Shown here: piece by piece, positions 50,502-64,000 of the stretch
Layout of the letters: each line of letters begins with the position of its first letter
How positions within the stretch are numbered: position 1 is the stretch's first letter
DNA from: Brachypodius melanocephalos
Taxonomy: Eukaryota; Chordata; Aves; Passeriformes; Pycnonotidae
Direction: 5' to 3'
Length of the DNA: 64,000 nucleotides
NCBI GenBank assembly: GCA_013398615.1
Contig: VZSR01003807.1
Span: forward strand, 129,130-193,129
Program-made: the position numbers and the translations under genes
The notes under the pieces: model-generated
Seen by the model: the letters and a program-made list of their open reading frames with translations, nothing else
Database searches by the model: none
What the model was told of the DNA's origin: nothing

Positions 50502-52433
50502 AACAACTGTAGTATTTGCACTTTGTACTTAAAAATGTAAATTCACTTTGTAGAAATGAAATATTTAAACAGACTTTTTTTTTAATCTGTGAAAAAGTAA
50601 TGGCTGGTTTTGAAAAATTATCACATACAATGTATGTGTATTCTTTTGTTGTCTGAAATATGTAAAACATGTTGGAGATGTAAAAGTTTGCATTTAAACC
50701 ATTTTTTAAAAAATAACTTTCTGGCAAACAGTAGCATAGAAACCTGATTCTATGTATTTTTGGTTTCAATAGTATGCCTTATTTTTCTTAATGCTGTCAT
50801 TTAAGTAGAGTTATGCTGAAAAATCTACTGTATTCTCAGTTTTGTCCAAGCAGTTTTGAATGTTTCAGGTTTGCAGGACTGAAAGGATTGTGTAAATTGC
50901 TGTTTACTTGGTTTTGCAGTTTTTTACTGAACAGATTTTTCATTGGTGACAATATTTTATTTCATTTTGTTTTTATTGTAATTATTAGCCTTTCCGAAGA
51001 TCATACAATGAGATTACAACCACTAATGGATTCAAAAAACAGTTATTTTACTTGGGATGCTTATAGAACAATGTATCCTTTTATCAATTTTTGAAGTGCC
51101 TTTCTTTATAAGTTTTGGTAGGATTTTTCTCCTGTTTGCTTTCACTTGGGTGATTAACACAGGAAACCAAAAAGGAGTAAGGTAGATTGTAATGTCACTC
51201 CAATCTGGTTCATTGTGGGCCTAAAAGCATGTTTCCATGGTCAGTGCAAAGCAGGAGCAGAGTTTGTATGGGTCAGAATTGTAAATCTTACTATTGTGAC
51301 AGGGTAGGGTGGGATAAGCTTTTTTCCCTTACCCCTGGCTACCCTTATCAACCCTTTGGCTTGCCTGGGGGCCCGCTAGAGGAGAGGCTACTCAAATTGC
51401 CCCTGCCTGAAACTTTTTCTTCGCTGACTGAAGAAACTTCTCAAAAGTTTTCATACTTTCTCCATCATTTTTTTCCCCCAATGCTTTTTTTCATATGTGT
51501 ATCTAAGGGGATGTGAATCTAAAGCAGGGGACCCAAATGAAAAAAAGTTCTGCTCTTGAACAGCTGTGAGTTACAAGCAGCTGGGTTGATCGATGCAGTG
51601 GTAGAAGGACTTCTGGCATCTTGGAGCTGACATGAGAAGGCAGGAATGTGGCAGCAAGCAGTGATTTCATTATGGCTTATTTAAATAATGTATAGGATCT
51701 GACATGTGACCAGCTACTCATAATAGCACCCTGCTTGAGCTTGTACCTGGAAAAGCTTTTTGTGAATGAAGAGGTGTCATTTCAATTCCAACATATTCTG
51801 AAGTGATGAAAACACTCTATGCAATGGAATTGTATCCCAGAAATTGTGTACTCTAAGCTCTGGCAACAGGAGAAACCAAGGCAACTGTGTGTTATCTTAT
51901 ATTTTTGTTTTAAAAAGTATCTGTTATTCTTTTAAAATGTTAAACTTTGAAATTAATCTTCTTTATAGATTAAAGATGAATATGTTATCAAACTGTGCTG
52001 GCGACTTTTCTTTTGCAACACATAGAGACATGTTTGGAAGCAGATACACACAGTGGTGACTTCACCACTGCTTTGAGTTTACAAGAGACCTCATGACCTT
52101 GCATTGTGTCCATCTTCTTCCCTTGCCTTTATTGAATTCTCTTTAAAGATCATTCAGGTCTTAGTCATACCATTGCTTGCTCAAATTCTCTGTATAAGTT
52201 CAACCTGGTCTCTTGCTGCTTTTCAGCAAAGTGCAATTTAGCATAGTTGGAGAGGACACCTTTTCCCCTCCACGTGAGTGTGAGCTGCAGAGCAGCTTTC
52301 AGCCTGGCTGGAAACAATGAGGAAAGAGAAGCAAACCCTCAGAATTCAAAATGCCTGGTTAAGTGGTCACAGAATGGTGGAGAGCAGCATTTTGTAAGAA
52401 GCATTTAATTCCATTACTATGGCCTTTAGAGAC

Positions 52434-52439
52434 AATAAA
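52434..52439 (+). promoter_or_regulatory. Candidate distal polyadenylation signal of SMOC2
   Basis: AATAAA about 2 kb after the SMOC2 stop, followed by TGTAGGC and, further on, TTTTTCCATGTCCATGGTTGG as a weak T/G-rich downstream element. It is the second AATAAA I found downstream of the stop. Confidence 0.4.
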
Positions 52440-52699
52440 ATGTAGGCTACCAAGTATTTTTCCATGTCCATGGTTGGAAAATGCACCCCATTTAAACTGA
52501 GAGGTTGTGTGGGGAGGCAGATTTGGACTAGCAATGTGATTATATAATGTGGATAGAGATAGTGCTAAAGACAATCTTGCGGCTGATACCTTGCAGCTGT
52601 GTTAATCACCGAAGAGTGGGAACAGCCTTGCCCTCAAGGCTCAGGGTGTGATAAAGAGTTAGTTGGAGTCAGTGGAGGTTTGCTGGCTGTGCTGCGAGG

Positions 52700-52800
52700 A
52701 CAAAGGGACAGGAGGTCGGTCAAGGGACAGATCAGGTGAGCCACTGTACGAGGGACAGACAGGGACAGGCGGCCGTGCAAGGGACAGGAAGCAGCGAGCT
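52700..52800. repeat. GGGACAG-based 19-bp minisatellite in a GC-richer patch
   Basis: GGGACAG occurs five times, starting at 52705, 52724, 52752, 52762 and 52781, with spacings of 19, 28, 10 and 19 bp. The two full units, GGGACAGGAGGTCGGTCAA (52705-52723) and GGGACAGGCGGCCGTGCAA (52762-52780), match at 15 of 19 positions. The patch is richer in GC and CpG than its surroundings. It could be a short minisatellite or part of an unrecognised LTR or non-coding exon. Confidence 0.75.
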
Positions 52801-55800
52801 GGAACTAAAGAAGGAAGAGAGAAGGAGAGAAAGAGCCAGAGCTGGTGGAGCTGCACATAGAAAGATACATAGAAAAGGTATGAAAGAATTTTTGCATAAC
52901 AAAGTCCTGATACTTGAAGCCCCCTGAAGTTTTTACTGAAGCTCTCTGAGTGCAGTGGCCGTCTCGACAATGACAATATAATGAGTAGCCTTAAACAGTG
53001 ATCGAAGTGCAAGTAAATGCTAAAGATGTTTTTAGGTAGCCAAAGACTTCTACAATGCAGAGCCATTTAATAACTCTACAGTGACTGAAACATAAGGTAT
53101 TTCCTCTTTCCTCATTTCTGTGTCATCACCTTTATGATTTATGTCAATTACCAGCGATTACACCACTTGAATATAAGTAGTACTGACTTCTCATGCTGCC
53201 AGGTAGAGTCCAGATCCATAATGGAATCATACTTGCAAGCTTGCTGAATTCACTTTGGCTTCCTGTATCTCCCATATGTCCACAGGATATATAAACTGAG
53301 ATAAATGGTCGGTTTATAACTAGGAACACCCTTGATACCAAAAAGGAATCCATGTGGATAGGCCCTTAGGCTCACACTGCAGTGTTTATTATTTAAACAG
53401 TATTTAATTAATTCTAGTTTTTTATCCTACTCCATATGCAACAATTCAATTTCAATTTTAATCCTGTTACTGAAAACACAACTTATATTCTGTTTCTCAT
53501 TGACCAATTTTTTAGCTATTGCTGAATGTACTTGTTTAGAGCTTTTACAAGGGTGTAAAAAGAAGACTATAAAGTTTGAAAAATGTGTATGTATTCAATG
53601 ACTTGTCCAGCCTGTTGCAATGTTCATTAGTCAACAGGCCACATAGTGAGAAATGCTCTGTATTTTGTCAACACTTTGGAAAACTTTCTCATTTTATTCC
53701 TATCCCCACATTTAGGCCAATTTCATAGATTAATTTTTGCCAAAACCACTTAATTGTCAGTATTCTCCCAGTCTAACAAAATACCTAGCTTTCAGGTGCT
53801 CATTTTGTAGAACTGGGATCATGATGAAAGACTGAAACAGAGAAAATCTAACAATAATCACTGCATATAAATAAAGAAATACACTGTACTTTTTTATTTA
53901 GACCATGCTTTTGCCCTTCATAAGTACCATAAGCCAATGGAGAAAGCAGGTATTCCTATAAAGCTGGAAGGAAAATAAAAATTGAGATTGATTCATTAAA
54001 GATATTTAAGTCTTACCAAGATTTGATAGCTGTAATTAATACTTTTTTTTTTTTACAATAGTAATAAAAGATAGATTAATGGAGGTTAAGAAATCTTTGC
54101 TGGCAAAGATAATATAGTTGTCCCTTTTAAATATTTACAGTGGTGTATTATATAGCTAAGTTATAGAAACTAATGTTTCTAAGTAAGAGTCTTTAGTGCC
54201 AAAAGTGAAAGGTTTATTGCTTTTATTTCCTTTGGGATGGCAAGTTGATGTAATTTTGGAGTAATTACTTTGACATTAAATAGGAACCAACTAAGTTTAT
54301 TGATGTCTCAAACATTAGAAAGATTGCAGTAAATGATTGATACAAACTGTACTGTTTGTCCAATTTAATTGTTTCAGTTCAAGTTTTATAAGTGAAAACA
54401 TGCCCTTTGTTTAAAAAGCATCAATAATACATGTTATTTTTTTTTCTTAAACGAAAGCTCATGTGGAAAGCATTGAGAAGAACACATTTCTCTAGAACAT
54501 CCAATGAAGGGGATAACAGGGAGAGGTGTATATTTTTATCTAAGTTAATGATAGAAATGTACTCAGTATTTTGCCTCTGCTACATCCACCTTCCCTTTAT
54601 GGTCATACACTTTGTCCTCCTGTTCGTGTCACCTCCTGTTTGATGGTACGCAAAGGTTTTTCGGAAGGTAAGATAATGGACTGATAGTGCATTCTGTGCA
54701 TATGAACAATCTTATACATAAAATAGGGTCATCTGAGTCACCCTTTCCCTAGATAGTCTCTTTACTTAATATCAATTCAATGCATGGGGTTTCTTGCTTC
54801 ATATCAGATACAGAATCCTTCTTTGCACAGGCATGGGATCCATTCTGAGCCGAATGGGTACTTTTTGAAGAAAAGCACTCATAAAAGATCAGCATAGTCT
54901 ATGGGATTGTAGGTGGACAGCTGCAATTTTTTATTAAGCCACTAGTAACAGTTAATAAAGATTTATAAAGCCCACTCAGTATATGAAGTGAATCCATGAA
55001 GTTGTCTATATTTGTTCTAAGCAGTCAATTAGGGAAAAAAAAAAAAAAGAAAAAAGCAGTGAAGAAGCTTCCAGTGAGAAATATTGTTTCACTAAACTGT
55101 GACTGACTGATTTAATGTGATTGAGGTTTACCATGAAATGTCACTTTTAAAAGGTTGGGGTTTTGGTTTTTTTTTTTTTTTGATTTAGTGGTTATTTTTA
55201 TGTTGGATCTTCTTTTCCTTTAACTAACATGAAATGTCAACATAGAAAAGCAGCATTTGGACACCTATTTTGTTACAAAATTGGATATCGCAAGAGGTAG
55301 CAGCATTCTTGCTCTTCTACCATCTTAAAAAAAAAAAAATCATGTTTGTTTGAAAGAAGTCAAAGAAGTTTGAAAGAAGGTTTCCAAACAGTTTTTCTGC
55401 TTCTGCTTCATGCAAGTTTTTAAGTACCTTATTATCACTGTGTGAGGCAAAGAAAAATGAGGGTGGGTCTTGATGCATCGTTGGTTTTATCGCTGAATGC
55501 ATATGAAATGTGAAGAAAACTGCGGTGTGGGTAAGGGTATTTATACTAGTTTCTATCTATGCAAGACAGTTGAAGCAGTGTGAATTATATGCAGAAATAT
55601 AAGGGACACTGTTATGGCTTGCAAAATAAGCCTGCCATGGGACTGATGGCAAACATACTCAAAACCTAAAATATTCTAGCATATTTCTACTTTTACCAGT
55701 CATTTCACTCAAAGACTAGCCTGAACCAAAATCCATTTTGACCACTACCTAAGGAGTACCTCTAGCTCTGTTGGATTGTAGCTTCCCAGTTAGTCTTCCT

Positions 55801-57689
55801 GAATCCACAGCTTGGGTACATTCTTCTGAGACCCCCCAGGCTGCAATACCAGTGCGACCAAGACCCAGAACAAGGAACACAAGAATAAACATGGTGACAG
55901 ATACTGCAAAGTACAGGGTATTACTCCATAGCTCAGATTTTTTTTCCCTAGTGGGCTGTGATCAACTGAAAACTTCTGCCCTATATCATCAGTGGCAAAC
56001 CCTAACTTCCTGCTTCTTAATCCATCAAATCCATGCTCAGTGAGAGAAAATCATGCTTCAACTGAGTGGGAGTCAGTGTGAGTCACAGCTACAGGGCATT
56101 TGAGAAATACTATGCCTCCTCAATAGATGCATGTGCTCAGTTAACTCCCTCCAGTTAATTCCTCTTTCTGCTCAGCACCATATGATGGAGCAGGGTCTGC
56201 ACACACCAGTTCTTCAGTGCTCTGCAGAAAGGAGCTCTTCTTCTCAGCCTGGAGCATAGTTCTTTATAATGAATGCTCAGCATTGTGGAAGGAAGGTTTT
56301 TCTCCAGCTTGCTGTTATCCCAGGAGCCTGAATTGTATCACTGCTGCCTTACAGAGGTTTCAAGAAATATTTTGCAACACAAAATATACAGAGGAAGAGG
56401 TGCTGGCTGAAGTGTTTGAGGAAAAAGAAAAAATTAACAGAAGAAGAGAGAGAAGAGAAAAATCAAAATAGGATCATGGAGGCACCCTGAGGAACTGAGG
56501 AAGGTGGCCGGAATTGTGCTAAATCCACCTGTGGAAATGAAGGAGGAGCAGACAAAGAGACAGAACGTGTAAGGAAGGAGAGAGAGCAGGTAGAAATGGG
56601 AGGAGAGCTTAAAAGGGGATGAATGGAAACAAAGCAAGGATACAAATGCTAAAGATAGAAATAGAGCAGCTAATTAGGCTCCCATGAGGAGGAAAAGTCT
56701 GAGAGGCTGAGGGGAGAATAAGAAGGGACACAGGTGAAAAGGAGACTGCAAATTTCGATTTTGTGGGCACAACATCTTTCCCACACAGCATCACTTTCTG
56801 ACTGGCACTGGAGGTTTATCATGCCTTTGGATGTTTCCCTATCCATGCATAAGGTCTGAATTTGGTCTTTGGTATCCCAGTCACTCCAGTGCTTTGTTCC
56901 AAAAGATATTTGTTTTCATGGCCAATCCAAAGGCTTCCTTTAGATCCAGGAAGTCTCAGCAACATTTAATGAAAATGTGAAAGAAGAAACCAGCATATTT
57001 CTAAACTAAGAGCAGACTTGAGCAGGATGAGGAAATCGGAACCACAACAAAGATAAATTTCCTTTTGTATTTCTTATTCAGTAAAGATGCAAGCAAAATT
57101 TAATTAGCTATGTTTTTTTAGTTTTTTCTTTCATTCATTTCACCAACAAATCTTCTGCAGGCTTTGCTGATACCCTACGGTTTAACATTTTCTTTAATCA
57201 ACACATAGATGACAAAGGATTACAAGAGTGCTTAATTCTCATTGTCTTTTTTTTTTCTTGTGGTTTCTTTTATGTTCACTCTTGGGGTGGCTAAAAACTA
57301 ACTATTTAAGTTCTTCTCAAAGCCTTTGCTCTTTAAAGGTTTGCATCTCTGCAAGAGAGAAAAAGGCAGAGAAACAGACTGCAAGAAAGATGCTCAAGAA
57401 AATTTAGGAGCCCAGGGAAAATATCCCGTGTTCAGATCAGAAATATTTTCAAAGTACCAAATGTTTCCATACCTGATGACAAGGAGTTTGACTTCATGAG
57501 CTTTGAACAGTCACTTGGAAAATTACTTAGAAAATAGCTAATGACAAGTAATGTCTCACACTTTGGATTTTCAGCAGTGCAGTGGAGAAGATATAGGAAC
57601 ATGCTGTCCTAATGCAAATAGCAAATCGACATAGGCTGGGGTGGCTCTAGGGAGAGGTTGGGAAGGGGCTTCACCTGGGTGCAGCTTGA

Positions 57690-57706
57690 AGAGAGAGAGA
57701 GAGAAA
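57690..57706. repeat. (GA)n microsatellite
   Basis: About seven GA dinucleotides in a purine-rich context. A simple repeat. Confidence 0.85.
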
Positions 57707-60700
57707 GCCATCTACATGCTCATGTATATCCTGGAAGGGAATGGGAGAGAGGGACCAGGTGAAGGGGAGGAGGCTGCAATGAGAGTGGCCAGATATCCTG
57801 TCTTACAACCAGCATCTGTTGCACCACTTAAAACCCAGGGACTTTGAACTGTTCAGGATCTAAGTCCTGGCAGCGCAGCCAGTCCATATCAGATTTTGCC
57901 TGGAAAGCTTCACCTTAAACCAGGCAGTACAATAGAAAAAGGGAAGACAAGGACAATTGGCACAGATTTGCTGTTTGCTTTCAGTGGTCACAGGTTGAGG
58001 GAGGGGGGATGGACAGTGACAGAAAGATTGTTTTAAACTCTGCTCCATTTTAACTTTTTAAAGTAGAAGGTTTCATTCTTTTCTGAAATCTATGAGATGC
58101 AGCTTCCCAGGGCTGAATGTCCTCTTTACAGTGAGAAAGGCACCACGATGAGACAGACATCTCTGAAAAGAGATGGCCCCAACGTCATGGCTGTTTAGTG
58201 AGAAACACTGAGCATTGCTTTAAACTAGAAGCTAGGTGTATAAATGAATACAAATACTGCCACATTCAGACTCAGTCATCATGTACCTGGTCCCCCTTTT
58301 TTTCCTTAAAATTTTCAGCATCAATTTAATGGATTCTGCTTAAGAAATTGTTTATTATATCCTGGGCCATAGAAATGATGCAGTAAGTTTCAAATACATT
58401 TTCCCTTCTAAGTTTTGCTTTAGTTTGTATCATTGGTGTATACGCCTTCTTGTGGGGGAGAAGTCAGTAATGGGTACTTCAGCAGTTTTGGTCAATTACA
58501 ACTGTTAGTATATCTTTTATTTTATTATTTTATCATGTTTTTTCTTAGGGGCTTGAAACAGTCTTTCACACTTTGAAAGATCACAGTTCTACCAATTCCT
58601 GTCTGTTAAATTGTGTTGCCAATCTTCTTCTAGATAATGGAAAACACATTTGAGAGAGAAGTAACATCTGTATATTGGTGACAATGCATTGCTGATGGTA
58701 TTTTCATATTTTGCTCTTCATGCATTATCACTATCCTTCATCAGTAATCAGTACTTTTAAACAACAATGAAAATAATTATTTTAGGAGGGCAAAAATTAA
58801 ATTCTGTCAGAGAATTATTTGTATTTAAATTGTATTGATGTTTATCATCTTTTACACACATTTCTATAAACAAAATTCAGCTCATGCTGGTCTACTACAT
58901 GGTTTCATCACTCTATAGGATTTCACAGAGCAGTTTCCCATTGTTTGAGTGTCTCCCTTATATTTATAAGGGAGTTCACTGGTTTTATCCCAAACCCCCT
59001 ATGTTTGTAGTCTATCACAAAACCATGAGAAAATTTTGTGTGGCTAACAGCTTTTGTTTCAAAGATAGTGGGGAATGGAATACAAATGATTGAGGTGAAA
59101 GTGCAAAGGCAAAACTACATGTGGAGACTTGTAAAATGCCTTTTTCAACTATTTGTAAACTTGTCTTTTAGTGAATTTTCAACTCCGTTTTTGAAGAACA
59201 GATTTAATAGATAGTGAAGTAGGATACATTTGCTACAGATGTTTCTGCATGTAAATAAAATGCCCCCTGTCTAGTAGCCTTTGTGAATTGCCTCCAAGGA
59301 ACACTCAGTGTTGTGGTTAACAGCAGAACCTGTGTTTATTCAGACAATCTAACATGCAGGCAGATTTCTGTACCCATATGAAGTTCCCTACCTTTCCCTA
59401 AAACACTCTGCAGACCAGCTGTGCTCTGGTTCCCTGGGAACACTAAAGTAGTGTTTAAGACCAGAGCCTGGGACTCTAATGAGAACAGTGTGGATTTAAA
59501 GAGTCAGCCAGATTTGAGAGGGGTATGGAAGCATCACTTAATCACATTTTGTTCCTGTGAGAATCAATGTACAGTGCTCTCACAGGTAGGAGTTAAGGTG
59601 CTCTGGAGTAAAAGAGCAAAAGTTCCCTGGAACCAGGGACTGCAGTGAGTGAGTGCAGGCTGTGAGCTAACTGCTTACAGAGTGCTGCTGCCCTTTCCCC
59701 TTCCACCTCAGGCTGAAGTGTGGTGGGGGTATTACGCTGTGATACTCAGTTCACTGTGGAACTTCTTATGCTCTTTGCCTTAAAAACCTGTCTGGAGGGT
59801 GCTGCTAGATGGGCTGAATGCACATCTGGTTAGCTGTCAGTTTAAGTATGGTGCTTGGGTCCATTTCAAAGCACCATTTCTTCAGATCATGGCTTTGTGG
59901 GATCAGGCACAGGCTCTTTAGACAAGCCCCAGCATGAGCCACCCCTACAAACAGTCCCTGGCTCAGAGCAGCCTTTCCATCAGGCTTAATAAGTACAGGC
60001 GTGAATAAACAGATGGAACCTCATCTGGATTGCAGAAGTGCTCAAGGACTGTCTTCCATGAGCAGGGAGGAGAAATAATTGTTTTCCAGCAGTAAGTCAG
60101 GGCAACAATTAGTTTGAATTTAATTCACACTAAGATCTCAGACAAAGGCATAGTTAGCCCCAGATGCAAAGGAATATATCTGTGCTTATTAGCTGAATTT
60201 CTGAGTAAAGAGGTGTATGTGAATCTGAGATAGGGATTTCAAGAACATGGAAATGCTGCTTTTATAGACCAGATACATTTTTTTAAGTTGGATTTTATTT
60301 TTTCTCTTGGGTAAATCTAGGATCGAAGTAGCTAATGTGTAATAGAGACATCTGTACTGATGTAATTGTTTAGGCCATCATCAGGACAAAAAAAAATGTT
60401 GAACTATATTTTCTGAAAAGTCAGCAAATTACGTGAGGGATATAAAGAAAGTTGAGTTAGGAGCAAGTGCATAATCTAAAATTTAGCAGCCAGTCAAGAA
60501 TTTAGGCTTATGTGCGCTGTTTCTAATAGCGAATAAAATCTGTCCTGCTGCATGGAGTCACTGAAGTTATATGCAGTGTTTATATCCTAGCTGAGTTTCA
60601 CCATCCTTGTACAAGTCTTCTGAGAACCTGTTTCCAGTAACAGAACAAGGTTGGCAGTGCAGGCTGTACACACATCTGTTTCCCGGAGCAAGGCAAATCT

Positions 60701-63700
60701 GCAGTTTGCATCACAAACTGAGTTGCACGTGTTCTAGAAAGCCTTGGGCACTGATTCTGAAGAGGAAAAATGTTAATGTGGGTTTTTTTAGAATAGTTTT
60801 CAGGTTTAATTTAGTTGGTTACTCTGAAAACAGAAACCTATATAAATTCTCAGCAAAAGAAGAGAGACTTTACTTACCATAAAGGTTTTTTAACTGCATA
60901 GAGTGATGGTGAAGTTTGTGGTGAACCGTCCTGTGCAGAAGTTCTGGTGAGGTTTAACAAAGATTGTTGGCCACCAGAAGACAGAAAAAATACCAGCAGA
61001 AAATAAAAATGGATCTTCAACTAAAGTCTCAGCTGACTTGAAGCACATTTTGTTTGCCTGCCTGACAAGCACATACATCACATGGAAGAGTCATGTTTGG
61101 TTATATTTTCCATTTGCGGTCTGGTGACAATTGAAATACAAGATATACAGCAGGAAGTTCTCAGTAACTTTCCAGGCCATGAACTGAAATGAAACCTGAG
61201 ATACTATGCAAAACACTAGAAATTATCTCAAACAGGATTATGAGTGTAGTCAACACGTGTAAAAAGAGAAGCAGACACACTGCAATGAAAATCCGTTTTC
61301 TTTGCAGGTTTAGAAGATACACCTGCCAATTATATTGCTGTACTGAAACCCTCAGTGTTAATCTATTTTCCTCCTAATATAATGATATAATCTGTATTTC
61401 CGAAAATTGTAGATACTCCCACCTATCATGGCTGAGGGTCACCAAAAATAGGACAAAGTATAGTTAACTTCAACACTTTCAACACTACACAAGGCATCCA
61501 CTAGATTGGAGTCTAAAATCCTGTCGTCATCAGGTGTCAAAGCATGTTACACACCTGTGACCTTTTAGCAATTCCATATGTTCATCAGATTGGTAGTCAA
61601 ATATGAATTCAGGCAGTACCCTTCTTCACAAAAAAGATGGTGACAGAAGTCCAATTTTGTTGTAAAATTCTTAGGACAAGTGTTATTTTTTCATAGTCTT
61701 TTAATGTGAGTATTTTTGAAATGTTATTGTTAGATGAATATCAATTTCTTTTCTATTTTTCAAAGCTTGTGTCAGGCACCGACTCTCCTATGCATTTGCT
61801 AATGCAAGGAACATCATAGCAGACTCCTGTAATAGCAGTTTCTAACCTTTTTCAGTTTGCAAATTAAATTTCTTTTCAAATGAGTTGCTCTCTCTTGTTG
61901 AGTCAATACAAGGTACTATCAGTAGATGTTTCTTCACAATATTTTGTGGATTTCTTAGAAATAGTCCATGGACCATCAACAAATACAGTTTGCAGTTTGA
62001 GATTATCACTGTAGAAAGAATTCTGATAGTATTGATAATACTACACATGAATCCACTACCACTCATTTTCATCTGCTAATACTTGTTCTTGCACCTTGGA
62101 AAAAAAAATCAGTTCCGCCATGAGGTCTATTGGGAAATCTGATTTCTCCCAGTTTCCAAATTAACTGGCCCTGCTGGGTTTGTGTTTTGGTTCTGTAGCG
62201 GTGTTGCTGATTGTCTCAATTACAGTGTGCTTGTTTGTCCTCTTGAGTCTATCTCTGGTGACATGTAATGAAATGAAGAATTCCTTCTTCATATTTACTG
62301 AGTGCTTATCCTAGCCAAATGTTTAGGTGGTATTTATACAGGCAGGATCTAGGGAAGGCTTTCCATGTACTTCTGAGGGGACAGAATTTAATTTCTTAAA
62401 TCATAGTTGGCGTATCCCTGAAAATATTCCCAACTCAGACAGAATTCTGAGCCTGGAGAAGTAGTGACTGAGCAAGGATGTATTTAGATTGATCCCTATG
62501 GTAGGATATCACACTGTGGATTATGTGGTTCTTGGCTTTCACAGCTTGAATTTCAAAATAGATGTGCAAAATAAAGGAAGAAAGTTAAAACATCCTTAAT
62601 GCAACTCATTTAAAAGAATTGTTCAACTTAAGGTTTATTTAGAGATGAGATTAACTTGTAGGACTTGGATCTGTAAAACTTAATTTTTTATTTGTTTTAT
62701 AGGAGGAAATTATGGCTCCAATATTTAGTTTCAGGCCTGCTACTTTAGATTTCAAGTTTGTTCTATCCTCTCTTTAAACTAAATAAAAAATTAAAAGATC
62801 GCAAACATTGTGCTATTCAGTTGCCACCAAAGCCCAATGGCAATTTTTTATTCTTGTTAGTTGAGAGCTAAAAATGGAGGAAAAGATATTATAGCCATTC
62901 TTGTTTTGACTGACCCTGTGAATCTTGGGTTTTCTTCTTATCTGCCTTAGTGCAATGAGATGTAACTGTGTTGGGGTGAAAGCTTTGAGAGGCTGACCTG
63001 GAACCTGCTGTCTGACAGAGATTGAGTCGGCCAGAGAAACTTTGCTTGTTTCCCTGCTCCCTGTCCATAAGCAGGCAAATGTCCCCTTCACCCTGCTGAG
63101 AGCCACCCATCCCTGCAACTCAGCAAACCAAACAGAAATTTATTGAAGTGCTTTCCAAGTGAGACACTCTTGGGAAGGGCTTGCAGATTCAGTGGAGAGC
63201 CTACATGTGGGCTCACCCATGTGTGTCTAGCTGGGAATCTCGGCCCACATCTCACATTGACTTGTTTAGGCATTTCCTAGGAATGCAAAGAGGTCCCGAC
63301 ATTCAGTGGAGAAGTTTAGACAAGCCTCAAGAAGCTAATTATATACATGGACATAGAACCAAGTACTGGTAAGATCCTTACAAAAAAATAATATTTCTGC
63401 AAGTAGTGCATAGGGATTGATTTCTGATGATTTGGCATGTGTGATTGAATTTACTGGTATCTAATAAGATACAAGAGACATATGGAAACAATATCTTGAA
63501 GATCCTCACTCCTTGTTCTGAAATTATCTGAGGAATTCGAAGTTTTTTCAGGAACACACATCAACACATCACACTTGCTTGAGAGTCCTGAATAAAAATT
63601 CATAGGAAGGAACAAAAGCTTTCAGACTTAGGTACTTTAAAACAACTATTCAAAAACATGTTCTGATGCTCTAACCATTTCTACAGAAGGCGTGATTGAG

Positions 63701-64000
63701 TACTCTCTAAAAAAATCAGACCTCCTCTTGTGGTGCCTGGCATCATAAATATTAAATCTTTGTCCCAAAGTATAACTCACATTCACTGATGGATTTTATA
63801 GCAAAATATCAAAGCTGAGCTAGTCAGAGAATGTTTATAATAGCATCTTTCAAAGCTTTCCTCCAGATGGAGCATCTGTCCCCCTGCTGCTGTGCCAGTG
63901 TCTATAAAATATACTATCACTAGCTTAAAAATTATTTTTATTGTGTAAAATGAAACCAGAAGTCTGTTGTGGTTTAGATTATTGTTTCATATATTAATAT

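Larger units (their letters stand above)
50436..52460 (+). other. SMOC2: SMOC2 3' untranslated region, end uncertain
   Basis: Sequence after the SMOC2 stop. It is AT-rich with T-runs and no recognisable repeat. Two AATAAA hexamers bracket the options: 50496-50501, giving a very short UTR of about 80 nt, and 52434-52439, giving about 2 kb. A weaker ATTAAA is at 51969-51974. SMOC2 in other vertebrates has a UTR of a kilobase or more, so the distal site is more likely for the main transcript, with the proximal one a possible alternative. The end point given here is therefore provisional. Confidence 0.5.
52461..64000. other. Intergenic sequence downstream of SMOC2, no gene recognised
   Basis: About 11.5 kb with no exon that I can tie to a known family. 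In mammals the next well-known gene after SMOC2 is THBS2, and nothing resembling thrombospondin repeats appears here. Visible contents are a GC-richer patch with a GGGACAG-based repeat (52700-52800), T/A homopolymer runs near 54040, 55035 and 55165, a purine-rich stretch at about 56390-56640, a GA microsatellite near 57690 and a perfect 22-bp hairpin at 58953. I saw no clear CR1 copy. Confidence 0.65.

Noticed and set aside
50353..50769. Minus-strand open frame of 138 codons over the SMOC2 terminal exon
   Set aside because: It overlaps the real last exon and 3' UTR in antisense, is rich in Phe, Ser and Lys from AT-rich sequence, and has no domain pattern.
52659..53066. Minus-strand open frame of 135 codons with Pro/Ser repeats
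   Set aside because: The repeats come from the GGGACAG minisatellite read in antisense; no protein family resemblance.
1..64000. Prokaryotic systems such as CRISPR arrays, operons, phage or defence islands
   Set aside because: The window is vertebrate intronic and intergenic DNA with spliced exons; no regularly spaced direct repeats or packed long frames occur.
1..64000. Endogenous retrovirus
   Set aside because: I saw no paired LTRs, primer-binding site or gag/pol-like frame; the only reverse transcriptase remnant is of CR1 type.

Overview
This is vertebrate nuclear DNA and almost certainly comes from a bird; a turtle or crocodilian is the main alternative. It is AT-rich, has long stretches with no coding potential, GT-AG split exons, and CR1 LINE fragments in both orientations. 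I saw no L1, Alu or other mammal-type repeats, and no operon-like gene packing.

The one gene I can support is the 3' half of SMOC2 (SPARC-related modular calcium-binding protein 2) on the + strand. Six coding exons lie at 10612-10798, 17426-17508, 43968-44070, 44970-45244, 47598-47641 and 50412-50435. Their phases agree at every junction. Together they encode about 237 residues: the second thyroglobulin type-1 domain, the linker, the extracellular calcium-binding domain with two EF-hands, and a short basic tail ending in KKQG. The signal peptide, follistatin-like domain and first thyroglobulin domain must be encoded upstream of this window.

Layout: 1-10611 is intron. 10.6-17.5 kb holds the thyroglobulin exons, with a roughly 2 kb antisense CR1 carrying broken reverse transcriptase in the intron between them. 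17.5-44 kb is one 26.5 kb intron with CR1 3' tails, tandem repeats and an unusual palindrome of tRNA-like modules near 34.34-34.57 kb. 44-50.4 kb holds the calcium-binding exons and the C-terminus. The 3' UTR begins at 50436; its end is not certain. From about 52.5 kb to 64 kb I see no gene, only a GC-richer patch with a 19-bp GGGACAG repeat and simple repeats.

No new multi-gene system is visible. The observations most worth checking are the tRNA-like palindrome with its poly-A tract, two in-frame splice donors in the EF-hand exon, a candidate alternative last exon at 49220, and the purine/pyrimidine and G/T-rich repeat tracts in the introns.
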